Notes under the pieces: generated by a model
What the model saw: only the letters and a program-made list of their open reading frames with translations
Databases searched by the model: none
Told to the model about the DNA's origin: nothing
Shown: positions 1 to 6,722 of the stretch, one piece after another
Position numbering within the stretch: position 1 is the first letter of the stretch
Layout of the letters: each line of letters starts with the position of its first letter
Translations under genes and position numbers: made by a program
DNA from: JAZKIX01 sp040384645
GTDB lineage: Bacteria; Pseudomonadota; Gammaproteobacteria; Burkholderiales; Burkholderiaceae_D
Assembly (NCBI GenBank): GCA_040384645.1
Contig: JAZKIX010000144.1
Location: 1 to 19,897, forward strand
Reading direction: 5' to 3'
DNA length: 19,897 nucleotides

Positions 1-851
1 CTGGTACCGCACCAGCGTGGATACCTTTCCTGGCCATGACTGCAATTGCGTTTGTACTCGGCGTACTGATCATTATCCCGATTGGCGGCGCCGATATGCC
101 GGTAGTGGTATCGATGCTCAATAGCTATTCTGGCTGGGCGGCTGCCGGCATCGGATTCTCGCTCAACAATCCAATGCTGATCATTGCCGGTTCGCTGGTG
201 GGTTCGTCCGGGGCAATCCTCTCGTTCATCATGTGTAAGGCCATGAACCGCTCTTTCTTCAACGTCTTGCTAGGAGGCTTCGGTGGCGATGCCGCCGCCG
301 CAATGACCGCTGGCGCGCAAGAGCAGCGCCCGGTCAAATCCGGCTCGGCCGACGATGCTGCCTTCCTGATGAGCAACGCTGAAACCGTCATCATCGTGCC
401 CGGCTATGGTTTGGCAGTGGCGCGGGCGCAGCATTCGCTCAAGGAACTGACCGAAAAACTGACCCACAAAGGCGTGATCGTCAAATACGCGATCCATCCC
501 GTAGCCGGTCGCATGCCCGGCCACATGAACGTGTTGCTGGCCGAAGCCGAAGTGCCGTATGACCAAGTGTTCGAGATGGAAGACATCAACAACGAATTCG
601 GCCAGGCCGATGTGGTGCTGGTCTTGGGCGCCAACGACGTGGTCAACCCCGCCGCCAAAGATCCCAAATCGTCAATCGCCGGCATGCCGATCCTGGAAGC
701 TTACAAAGCGAAAACCGTCATCGTCAACAAACGCTCGATGGCTGCCGGCTATGCCGGCCTCGACAACGAGTTGTTTTATATGGATAAAACCATGATGGTA
801 TTTGGCGATGCCAAGAAGGTGATCGAAGATATGGTGAAGGCAGTCGAGTAG
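1..851 (+). CDS. pntB: NAD(P) transhydrogenase subunit beta, C-terminal part (5' end outside window)
   Basis: The reading frame is open from base 3 to the TAG at 849-851, so the gene starts upstream of the window. PntB is the membrane subunit of the proton-translocating transhydrogenase that passes hydride between NADH and NADP+. The visible part starts in the last membrane helices, with the conserved stretch ADMPVVVSMLNSYSGWAAAG followed by IMCKAMNRSF. A linker then leads to the NADP(H)-binding domain III. Family motifs seen there are PGYGLAVARAQ, HPVAGRMPGHMNVLLAEA, GANDVVNP and KRSMAAGYAGLDNELF. The C-terminus is complete and ends in KAVE. pntA would be expected upstream. The gene is followed by a rho-independent terminator and then by a copy of the intergenic repeat described separately. 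Confidence 0.97.
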   Translation, partial: GTAPAWIPFLAMTAIAFVLGVLIIIPIGGADMPVVVSMLNSYSGWAAAGIGFSLNNPMLIIAGSLVGSSGAILSFIMCKAMNRSFFNVLLGGFGGDAAAAMTAGAQEQRPVKSGSADDAAFLMSNAETVIIVPGYGLAVARAQHSLKELTEKLTHKGVIVKYAIHPVAGRMPGHMNVLLAEAEVPYDQVFEMEDINNEFGQADVVLVLGANDVVNPAAKDPKSSIAGMPILEAYKAKTVIVNKRSMAAGYAGLDNELFYMDKTMMVFGDAKKVIEDMVKAVE

Positions 852-886
852 TCCTGCCGTACCTTGCTTGCGCATAGTTAAAAATT

Positions 887-926
887 TAAAAAGCCGCACC
901 AGCTTTTGGGCTGGGGCGGTTTTTTA
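887..926 (+). terminator. Rho-independent terminator after pntB
   Basis: An A-rich stretch precedes an imperfect GC-rich hairpin, CCGCACCAGC paired with GCTGGGGCGG and containing one A/G mismatch. The loop is short and a run of six T follows. It lies 36 bases after the pntB stop. The A-run on the left could pair with the T-run, so it may also act on the convergent minus-strand transcript from the DUF2269 gene. Confidence 0.85.
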
Positions 927-932
927 ACGTCT

Positions 933-1007
933 AAATATACTGACTGGTGTATTTTTAAAGGCCCAATGAATCTGTGCGGGATAGGCATTGTTTTGCCATA
1001 TACTCCC
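933..1007 (+). repeat. Intergenic 75-bp repeat, copy A
   Basis: This is one of three related intergenic sequences. Conserved blocks are AAATATACTG at the left, GTATTTTTAAAGGC in the middle, then GTGCGGGA, and TATACTCCC at the right end. Aligned without gaps to copy B (11473-11547, offset exactly 10540), I count 53 of 75 identical positions. The identical positions are concentrated in the blocks. TATACT occurs at both ends, 63 bases apart. GGGA near the middle can pair with TCCC at the end around a small inner GGCA/TGCC helix. The copy lies between the pntB terminator and the stop codon of the minus-strand DUF2269 gene. Its function is unknown. Confidence 0.7.
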
Positions 1008-1030
1008 ATTTATCTATTCAATTTAACCAG

Positions 1031-1495
1031 TTATTGTGGTTTGAATACCATCAAATAAAACACCAGAAGAAAAGCGATCAAGGCTGGAATCCCGAGTACG
1101 ACCCACCATTTGAGATGCTGCCAGTAAATCGGCGGCAGCGTGTCGCCGTGATGCGCTGCCTGGTCGGCGCAATCGCGCATTTTGATCTGTAGCGCGACCA
1201 CGGGAATCCAGCACGCGATTGCGATGCCATACAAAATTGCCGACCACCAGACCCAAGGTGTTGCAAACGGGATGCCGGCCAGATGCAGCAGATAGAAGCC
1301 GCTCAAGGGCTGCAAGAGTACGGTGGGCGCGGTAAATAGCCAGTCGGCCCACACCACGATGCGGGTCACGGTCGCGGTTGCTGGTAGGTTGTGGCTGAGG
1401 CTGGTCATCAGCAGATAAAACGCCGAACCGATGCCGGTGCCGAACAATAGCGTCGACGACAGGATATGGAGCCATTTGACGAACAGGTATTCCAT
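1031..1495 (-). CDS. DUF2269-family integral membrane protein
   Basis: This is a 154-residue protein with about four hydrophobic segments (roughly residues 5-28, 47-72, 78-102 and 128-150). It starts MEYLFVKWLHILSSTLLFGTG, and the conserved KWLHIL..T..FGTGIGSAF opening is typical of the DUF2269 family of predicted membrane proteins. No catalytic role is known to me. The start codon overlaps the stop of the upstream SDR/DoxX gene by one base (TGATG), which suggests translational coupling and a shared role in the inner membrane. The ATG at 1495 is supported by that overlap. The gene ends in a convergent arrangement with pntB, with repeat copy A in the gap. Confidence 0.85.
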   Translation of the reverse strand: MEYLFVKWLHILSSTLLFGTGIGSAFYLLMTSLSHNLPATATVTRIVVWADWLFTAPTVLLQPLSGFYLLHLAGIPFATPWVWWSAILYGIAIACWIPVVALQIKMRDCADQAAHHGDTLPPIYWQHLKWWVVLGIPALIAFLLVFYLMVFKPQ

Positions 1496-2817
1496 CAGCG
1501 TTTATCCCCAGGGAAATGGTCGCTGCGTTCCAATTCCATCAAGAGCCAGATCGCTGCCAGCATTGGGATATTTTTTAGCAACGGTCCGTAGGGATGGGAC
1601 CAGAATTCCGGCATTCGCCAGGAAATGACGGCGGTGTAGAACAGGATGATCGCCAGTTGCGTCAGCCACACCCAGTGCCGCCGCTTCAAGAGCACAGTGG
1701 CCAGGCCCAATCCAATATCGAGCAAGGCCGCGCCATACAACATCAAGGGCAAGATCCAAGGCGCGTGTGCGCCGCTGATACCGGTGCGCGCCAGTAGGGC
1801 ATAACTGTCAGCAACCGGATACCAGCCGATCGACACCAGGCCAGTCGCGATCCATACCAGCGCAATACTCCATCGCAAGACGGGCAATAAGTAGTTGAGC
1901 TGTGCCTGCAATCGCACTGACTTTGCGCCGTGCGGCGGGATAAATTGTTCTGGCGGTCGTGGTGGCCGGCCCAGCAGTGCGCATAGCGGTGAGACGTCGG
2001 CAGTGTTGCCATCTTCAAGCATCTGGAGCGTTTCGCGGTCGAGCAAGGTGTCAGGTAGAAAGCGGCTTGCATCGGCAACTATCCGTACCAAGGCCATTGG
2101 TGCCGGAAAAAAGCGTGCTCGCCGCAGACCGATAGAGATACGCAATATCGCCAAGAAATCGCGCAGTGTCAGCGCGCGTGGACCTACCACCGCAATCCGG
2201 CTCGCCTTTGGGAGCGTCTGATCGAGCAGCGCAAGAATCGTCGCTGACACATCTGCCACATGCACCGGCTGAATCATCTGTTGCCCATGGCCGGGGAGCG
2301 GAATCAGCGGCAAGCTGGCCAGAATGGTGAATAACTTCGCGCTGGTGCCGCCCTCGCCATAAACCAGGGACGGTTGCACAATCACAGAGGGCAGATCAAG
2401 ACTGCTGAGGAAATCGTCGGCGGCTTTTTTAGACAGGTGATAGCGGCTCTGCGCGTGATCGTCCGCACCAAGTGCAGAAATCTGAATCACCCGTTTGACT
2501 CCCGCATGTGCGCAAGCCTTGAACAGTGCGCAGGGTGCCTTGCAATGAATGGCATGAAAAGTTTGCAGCCCCGTTTCACGGATGATGCCGACCGCATTAA
2601 TCACCAGATCGACGCCATACAGCTTTGGCAGCCAGTCTGCTTCGTCGAAATCTGTGGTGAAATCGGCCTCGATATAACGCATCTGCGCGCCAGGCCTGGC
2701 GTCGACCGCACGACGATGAACTACGCCAATGACAATATGACCGGCCGCCAGCAGCATGTTGGTCAACTGTGTACCGAGAAACCCGCTTGCGCCTGTCAGT
2801 AGAACGACCATCTGCAT
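1495..2817 (-). CDS. NAD(P)-binding SDR/epimerase-like protein fused to a DoxX-like membrane domain
   Basis: The protein is 440 residues from the ATG at 2817. Its N-terminal half is an atypical extended SDR. The Rossmann motif LTGASGFLGTQL lies near residues 6-17, VINAVGIIRETG is the conserved beta-strand region, and YHLSKKAADDFL carries the YxxxK catalytic-type motif. About residues 310-440 hold four hydrophobic segments resembling the DoxX-like family. They start near LNYLLPVLRWSIALVWIATG. This fusion is known in proteobacteria, but the substrate is not. An ATG at 2811 is an equally plausible start, since an AAGG-like site lies 4 bases before the first ATG and 10 before the second. A longer frame to 2877 has no family support. 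The gene is coupled to the DUF2269 gene downstream. Confidence 0.85.
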   Translation of the reverse strand: MQMVVLLTGASGFLGTQLTNMLLAAGHIVIGVVHRRAVDARPGAQMRYIEADFTTDFDEADWLPKLYGVDLVINAVGIIRETGLQTFHAIHCKAPCALFKACAHAGVKRVIQISALGADDHAQSRYHLSKKAADDFLSSLDLPSVIVQPSLVYGEGGTSAKLFTILASLPLIPLPGHGQQMIQPVHVADVSATILALLDQTLPKASRIAVVGPRALTLRDFLAILRISIGLRRARFFPAPMALVRIVADASRFLPDTLLDRETLQMLEDGNTADVSPLCALLGRPPRPPEQFIPPHGAKSVRLQAQLNYLLPVLRWSIALVWIATGLVSIGWYPVADSYALLARTGISGAHAPWILPLMLYGAALLDIGLGLATVLLKRRHWVWLTQLAIILFYTAVISWRMPEFWSHPYGPLLKNIPMLAAIWLLMELERSDHFPGDKR

Positions 2818-2826
2818 TTGACCTTT

Positions 2827-2838
2827 GTTGAATTCAAC
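2827..2838. promoter_or_regulatory. Perfect 12-bp palindrome in the divergent gap, possible operator
   Basis: GTTGAATTCAAC is a perfect palindrome about ten bases upstream of the SDR/DoxX start, in the 153-bp gap between that gene and the divergent membrane-protein pair. The position suits an operator or a regulator half-site pair. No partner site or regulator gene is visible, so the functional call is inference. Confidence 0.25.
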
Positions 2839-2970
2839 GCTGTTATTGGGTGCTTGCCGGATCCTGGCTTGAACCACTGTGCATGCTGTTCGTCAGAACG
2901 TTTCATCATCCGAGCATTATGCTGATTACGACTGATGGTGCAAAGCACGAGTTCAATCGATGGAGTCAAT

Positions 2971-3462
2971 ATGAAGACTTGGAACAAAGCGATGCGCGAT
3001 GGCATCGCATCCGGCGCCATTGCCGCCGCGGTATCGGGCGCCGTATTGTTGGCCAGCGGCAAGCGCGAAAATGGCACGCCGTTTGGCGCGGTTAACGCCA
3101 TCAGCCATTGGATTTGGGGCGATAAGGCCGCCAGACGCGATGCGCCAAGTGTCCGTTACACCATGATGGGTTACACGATCCATCATGGTGCTTCGACCTT
3201 GTGGGCGACGCTGTACGAAAAATGGTTTGGGTCAGCCGCCGCCAAAAAGGAGGTTGACAAGGCATTGGCAGGCGCCATGGCAGTCTCTGCGCTCGCGTGC
3301 TTCGTCGATTACAACCTGACGCCACACCGGCTCGAACCGGGCTATGAAATGCGCTTGTCGAAAAAATCACTGCTGCTGGTCTATACCGCATTTGGCATCG
3401 GTTTGGCGTTGCGCGGTCTTGCAGGATCAAGCGATTTATCTCGCAAGCGCCTGCATCGTTGA
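2971..3462 (+). CDS. Small membrane protein of unknown function
   Basis: The protein is 163 residues from the ATG at 2971, which has a GGAG site about six bases upstream. A start at 2935 would lack such a site. I see a hydrophobic segment at about residues 10-31, a second near 95-115 (ALAGAMAVSALACFVDYNL) and a third near 130-150 (SLLLVYTAFGIGLALRGL). The central part contains YTIHHGASTLWATLYEKWF, with paired histidines, and FVDYNLTPHRLEPGYEMRLS, both of which look conserved rather than random. I do not recognise a named family. It is divergent from the SDR/DoxX gene and is followed after 16 bases by another membrane protein, so the two are probably cotranscribed. Confidence 0.8.
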   Translation: MKTWNKAMRDGIASGAIAAAVSGAVLLASGKRENGTPFGAVNAISHWIWGDKAARRDAPSVRYTMMGYTIHHGASTLWATLYEKWFGSAAAKKEVDKALAGAMAVSALACFVDYNLTPHRLEPGYEMRLSKKSLLLVYTAFGIGLALRGLAGSSDLSRKRLHR

Positions 3463-3478
3463 GTTGTGCTGCGGGCAT

Positions 3479-4006
3479 ATGACGCCGGTTGTCTTGTACT
3501 TGCTAATTTTTCACGGTGTGGCCGGTGGTGTCGATGTCATTTTCAATCATGAAATTGATCAGCGATTACCGCAGCAGCCTAGCGCACGCCGTGAGCAGCT
3601 ATTGCACAGCTTGCGCGAATTGCTGTTCGCAATCCTCTTTGCCAGCCTCGCATGGTTTGAATGGCGCGGGTGGGCCAGTGGGTTCATTGTGGCCGTCATC
3701 GCCGCTGAAGTGGTGGTCTCAACGGTCGATAGCGTGGAAGAAGACAGGACGCGGCGCTTGCCCGTGAGCGAACGCATCTTGCATAGTGCCTTGTTGATCA
3801 ATGTGGGGATCTACACGGCTTTGCTGGCCCCAATACTGACGATATGGCAGCAGTCGCCGACGCAATTGCGCGTGGTCGATTATGGCTTGCCCAGTGCGAT
3901 ATTAAGCACGCTGGCGCTGTTTGCACTGGGATGGAGTGTGCGTGATGCGGCCCGTTATTTCAAGCTGCGCGCCGTTCCCGCACTGATGCCTGCTGTCGGA
4001 AAATGA
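3479..4006 (+). CDS. Four-helix membrane protein of unknown function
   Basis: The 175-residue reading begins MTPVVLYLLIFHGVAGGVDV at an ATG 16 bases after the preceding stop. The frame is open further upstream, but that part only shadows the previous gene. Hydrophobic segments lie at about residues 3-19, 42-75, 102-123 and 136-157. A conserved-looking soluble stretch after the first helix reads FNHEIDQRLPQQPSARREQ, followed by LLHSLRELLFAILFASLAWFEW. Similar proteins occur beside DoxX-like/SDR genes in Burkholderiales, but I cannot name a family. No good ribosome-binding site is present, so translation may depend on coupling to the upstream gene. Confidence 0.78.
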   Translation: MTPVVLYLLIFHGVAGGVDVIFNHEIDQRLPQQPSARREQLLHSLRELLFAILFASLAWFEWRGWASGFIVAVIAAEVVVSTVDSVEEDRTRRLPVSERILHSALLINVGIYTALLAPILTIWQQSPTQLRVVDYGLPSAILSTLALFALGWSVRDAARYFKLRAVPALMPAVGK

Positions 4007-4267
4007 GGCCGTGATGCCGGCATTGGACAGTAGATCGGCATCCAATAGCGGTTTGTGAAAACGCAAATGGATCGCTGCCTATCGGATTAAGGTAGGGCTG
4101 AACGAGTCAAAACATATGCAAAAAAATGCAAACGCAAGGCACGCGCCAGAAGCCGTTAAAGCGATGCCGTGCAGCTTTTAAGCAGTCAACAATGTGGCAA
4201 TAATTTATTTGTAGCAACAATTATTTCGCCTTATCGACAGTGCAACTGATACGAAAGGAGTCTGGAA
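4007..4267. other. Intergenic stretch upstream of the HdeD-like gene, no gene seen
   Basis: These 261 bases carry no convincing coding frame. A small inverted repeat, ATTGGA/TCCAAT at 4022-4046, lacks a T-run and is not a convincing terminator. The 3' third is AT-rich and probably holds the promoter of the downstream gene, but no clear -35/-10 pair stands out. Confidence 0.5.
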
Positions 4268-4846
4268 ATGGCATATCGCCTGCGGTCACAATCCTGGTGG
4301 GTACCCGCATTGCGCGGAGCGGTCGCCCTAATATTCGGCGTCGCGGCCTTGCTATGGCCTAGCCTGACGCTGCTATTGCTGGTAGGTCTGTTCGCTTCCT
4401 ATGCGATTTTGGTTGGGGGCATTTCGGTGATCGGCGCGATCAATGCCAGAAAGCGCGACGAGCGATGGTGGCTGGTGTTGCTGCTCGGCGTGGTCAGCAT
4501 CGGCGCAGGTGTGCTGGCGATTGCATTTCCAGCGCTAACGATGTTGGCATTGGTACTGTTGATGGGAGTAAATGCGCTGGTGACCGGCATCCTCGACGTG
4601 CTTATTGCTGTCCGCCTACGCAAAGTGATGCACGGCGAATGGCTGCTACTGCTGGGTGGCGTCATGTCGATTCTGTTCGGCTTGATTGTGGTCGCTTTCC
4701 CGGTAGATGCGGGTGCACTTGCATTGGCGTTATTGGTCAGTATTTATGCAATCGCCATCGGACTCTTATTTTTACTATTGGCGATCAAGATGAGAACATG
4801 GGAGCGCGATAACAAGCAGGGTAAGCACAGGCCGGTAAGTACGTAA
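4268..4846 (+). CDS. HdeD family (DUF308) acid-resistance-type membrane protein
   Basis: The protein has 192 residues and six hydrophobic helices grouped in three helical pairs, as expected for DUF308/HdeD proteins. The repeating pattern of G..AL.FG.....P tokens is visible: RGAVALIFGVAALLWPSLT, LGVVSIGAGVLAIAFPALT and LGGVMSILFGLIVVAFPVDAG. In E. coli HdeD is an inner-membrane protein linked to acid resistance at high cell density. Members elsewhere are mostly uncharacterised, so the acid role here is by family only. AAGGAG about nine bases before the ATG fixes the start. The gene appears monocistronic. Confidence 0.9.
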   Translation: MAYRLRSQSWWVPALRGAVALIFGVAALLWPSLTLLLLVGLFASYAILVGGISVIGAINARKRDERWWLVLLLGVVSIGAGVLAIAFPALTMLALVLLMGVNALVTGILDVLIAVRLRKVMHGEWLLLLGGVMSILFGLIVVAFPVDAGALALALLVSIYAIAIGLLFLLLAIKMRTWERDNKQGKHRPVST

Positions 4847-5150
4847 AAATTCAACTTAAACTTGCAAAAAAATCTATCCCGGCACCAGGGGAATGAATCA
4901 GGCAATTACTCTGTCGCCCACTCCACAAGTCTTATCAACAAAATTTCGGCAGCGTAAGTCAGTTCCGATCCCTGTGCACGCAGCGTTATAGGATGCTGCG
5001 GATACCCTCTGTGTCGACCACCATATATCCATCAACAGTACGATACGGTCCGGCATTGCCGGGCCGATTGACGTATGCGATTTGACCAGTCTTATCGATG
5101 TTGGCGAAACTTGGTTTTTGTATTCCCAGTCCTATTTTTATAATTTTGAT
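4847..5150. other. Intergenic stretch with a coding-like remnant and palindrome, no complete gene
   Basis: There is no complete gene here. A near-perfect 19-bp palindrome, GGTCCGGCATTGCCGGGCC with one G-T mismatch, lies at 5047-5065. A minus-strand frame with protein-like codon use ends at 4986 (see the separate entry). TATAAT at 5139-5144 resembles a -10 box seven bases before the ATG chosen for the next gene. It has no good -35 partner. Confidence 0.45.
4986..5120 (-). pseudogene. Possible 3' remnant of an unidentified gene
   Basis: On the minus strand a frame ending in TAA at 4986 reads, in its last 38 residues, IDKTGQIAYVNRPGNAGPYR followed by TVDGYMVVDTEGIRSIL. The mix of Gly, Asp, Tyr and Val and the varied codons look like real protein. 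Further upstream the frame degrades into Ile/His/Lys-rich text with no ATG or GTG start and no ribosome-binding site, and it runs into the 5' end of the opposite acyltransferase gene. I do not recognise the family. It could be the truncated tail of a gene lost here, or chance. Confidence 0.25.
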
Positions 5151-6296
5151 ATGGGCATGGATATGGATAATACAAATTCGCTTGGCTTATCCAGGGTAGA
5201 ACGCAGGCTGTCCGGCTATGCGGAAAATACTGGCATTGAAAGCATAATTTATGACAACGAAATTCCAAGCTTCGTTGAAACTGCGCTGGAAAGGCTCTAC
5301 GGCAATATTTATTCCTCGCTTGCCGAATTTCACATAACTGGTGCCATCAAAGATGCAAGCACCTACGTCTTGCGAAAACACGGAACGCTCGTCGCACTGT
5401 TTCTGTTTCGGCGCGAGAAACGCAAATTAGTCGTTCTCAATGAAGTCATTAGCGTAAGCCAGGAAGATATCTATTATTTTGCATCGTATGTTTTTTCGAT
5501 CCTGGATGGCGTGGATGCAATCGTGTTTGGCGCCATTGAAACCGATATCCGCATGCTCTCCTTTCCGTTTCAGCGCTTCAATTATTCGGAAGACATTGTC
5601 GTCCCGCTGCCTAATACCGAACAGGCATATCTGGCAAGCCTTGGCCCCGCTACCCGCAAGAACCTAAGCCGACATCGAAACCGGCTGATTCGCGATTTCC
5701 CGTCTTTTTGCTACCGCAGTTTCGTGCGTGGAGAAGCTAGCGAGCAGCATATCCGCGCTATCGTAAAATTTAATTGGGATCGAATGGCGCGCAAGAATAA
5801 GCGCTCTGGTATCGATGAACAACGCACCCAGCGACTCCTCGCTCTAGTGAACGCCCATGGCTTCGTCTGGATTGCGACGATTGATGGCCGCATCTGTGCC
5901 GGCGCCATCTGCCTTAATGTCGGCCCGCAGTATTTTATGGAAATCAGTTCCCACGATTATGCGTATGACCAATACCGGCTTGGTACGCTGTGTTGCTGCC
6001 TTGCCCTATGTGCTTGTATCGAGCGTGGCGGTCACCAATTGCACTTGCTTTGGGGACGCTACGATTACAAATATATGCTGGGAGGCATGCAACGAGACCT
6101 CGATAAAGTCATCGTGTACCGCAATAGTTCGGGTTTGCTGCGAAATGGCGATTTGGCAGCGAAGGCGGCGATCCAAAATGTCATCCGGAAAATTAAATTA
6201 TGGTTGCAAGGGCAGAAAAATGAGCGAGGCTTTTTTGCGGCTTCGATCGTTCGAGCCGTCAACATATTGCGTAGTGCAAAACGATTCATTCATTAA
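5151..6296 (+). CDS. BioF2-like / GNAT-fold acyltransferase (CelD/BcsL type)
   Basis: The protein has 381 residues from the ATG at 5151. A TTG at 5082 would add 23, and ATGs at 5157 and 5163 are also possible, none with a convincing ribosome-binding site. The C-terminal two thirds fit the acetyltransferase_6 (BioF2-like) pattern. One element is TEQAYLASLGPATRKNLSRH, followed by basic residues. Another is FVWIATIDGRICAGAICLNV, the central GNAT strands. The last is LHLLWGRYDYKYMLGG, resembling the F..G...YK..... ending. The family transfers acyl or aminoacyl groups in polysaccharide, peptidoglycan or exopolysaccharide pathways; the substrate here is unknown. An unusual cysteine cluster (CCCLALCAC) lies near residues 281-289. 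There are no glycan or export genes alongside, so it is an orphan, possibly acquired. Confidence 0.75.
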   Translation: MGMDMDNTNSLGLSRVERRLSGYAENTGIESIIYDNEIPSFVETALERLYGNIYSSLAEFHITGAIKDASTYVLRKHGTLVALFLFRREKRKLVVLNEVISVSQEDIYYFASYVFSILDGVDAIVFGAIETDIRMLSFPFQRFNYSEDIVVPLPNTEQAYLASLGPATRKNLSRHRNRLIRDFPSFCYRSFVRGEASEQHIRAIVKFNWDRMARKNKRSGIDEQRTQRLLALVNAHGFVWIATIDGRICAGAICLNVGPQYFMEISSHDYAYDQYRLGTLCCCLALCACIERGGHQLHLLWGRYDYKYMLGGMQRDLDKVIVYRNSSGLLRNGDLAAKAAIQNVIRKIKLWLQGQKNERGFFAASIVRAVNILRSAKRFIH

Positions 6297-6334
6297 AAAC
6301 TCATTTGAGACGGAATTGTTTGCCGTAAACATCC

Positions 6335-6535
6335 ATGCATACTGAAACCACCTATCAAGGTAAAACCATCATTTTGGATACACAAGAGTTTGCCAATGGC
6401 TGGGCAATTGCGGTAGCGGTCGATGGAGTCACACTTCTTGAACAAGACGATGTGGAAGCGCTATTTCCAAGCGCAGATCAGGCGATTGAAGCTGGACTGG
6501 CAAGGGCCCGGCAATATATAAGCCGTCAGCAGTAG
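6335..6535 (+). CDS. Small conserved-looking hypothetical protein (66 aa)
   Basis: The sequence begins MHTETTYQGKTIILDTQEFA, followed by NGWAIAVAVDGVTLLEQDD. It has an alpha/beta pattern and a C-terminal helix ending in ISRQQ. The YQG..I......GW...V.VDG pattern resembles small single-domain proteins of unknown function found widely in Burkholderiales. It is predicted to be soluble and cytoplasmic, with no signal peptide. It lies 38 bases after the acyltransferase stop and may be cotranscribed with it. No clear ribosome-binding site is present, and I cannot name the family. Confidence 0.6.
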   Translation: MHTETTYQGKTIILDTQEFANGWAIAVAVDGVTLLEQDDVEALFPSADQAIEAGLARARQYISRQQ

Positions 6536-6588
6536 CCCGATGACGCCGTGAAATGGCAATCGATTGGCTGCAAAGGCGATTTTAGGGA

Positions 6589-6666
6589 AGTAATACTGGC
6601 GTGAGTATTCTAAAGGACGTAATAAAGACCTGCGGGAGAAGGTATATTTTCACATATACCCCCCTG
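6589..6666 (+). repeat. Intergenic repeat, copy C (most diverged)
   Basis: This copy shares the blocks TACTG, GTATTCTAAAGG, TGCGGGAG and TATACCCCC with copies A and B. The distances TACTG to TGCGGG (37) and TGCGGG to TATAC (24) are the same as in copy A, although the middle block is shifted by one base. The variable segment forms a perfect seven-base-pair stem GGTATAT/ATATACC with a six-base loop at 6641-6660. It lies between the 66-aa gene and the 3' end of the minus-strand UbiH-family gene. Confidence 0.55.
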
Positions 6667-6722
6667 AAATTTCGTATTTTGGCAATAATATTGCGCTTGC
6701 TACTATCTATAATAGGGCTAAA

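Noticed and set aside
4022..4046. Inverted repeat ATTGGA/TCCAAT considered as a terminator
   Set aside because: The stem is short and AT-rich, the loop is 13 bases, and no T-run follows.
5047..5065. Near-perfect 19-bp GC-rich palindrome considered as an operator or terminator
   Set aside because: There is no T-run and only a single-base centre. GC-rich palindromes of this kind occur by chance, and nothing ties it to a promoter. It is noted within the intergenic entry.
5139..5151. TATAAT seven bases before the acyltransferase ATG, suggesting a leaderless transcript
   Set aside because: No -35 box lies at a suitable distance, and the start codon itself is uncertain.
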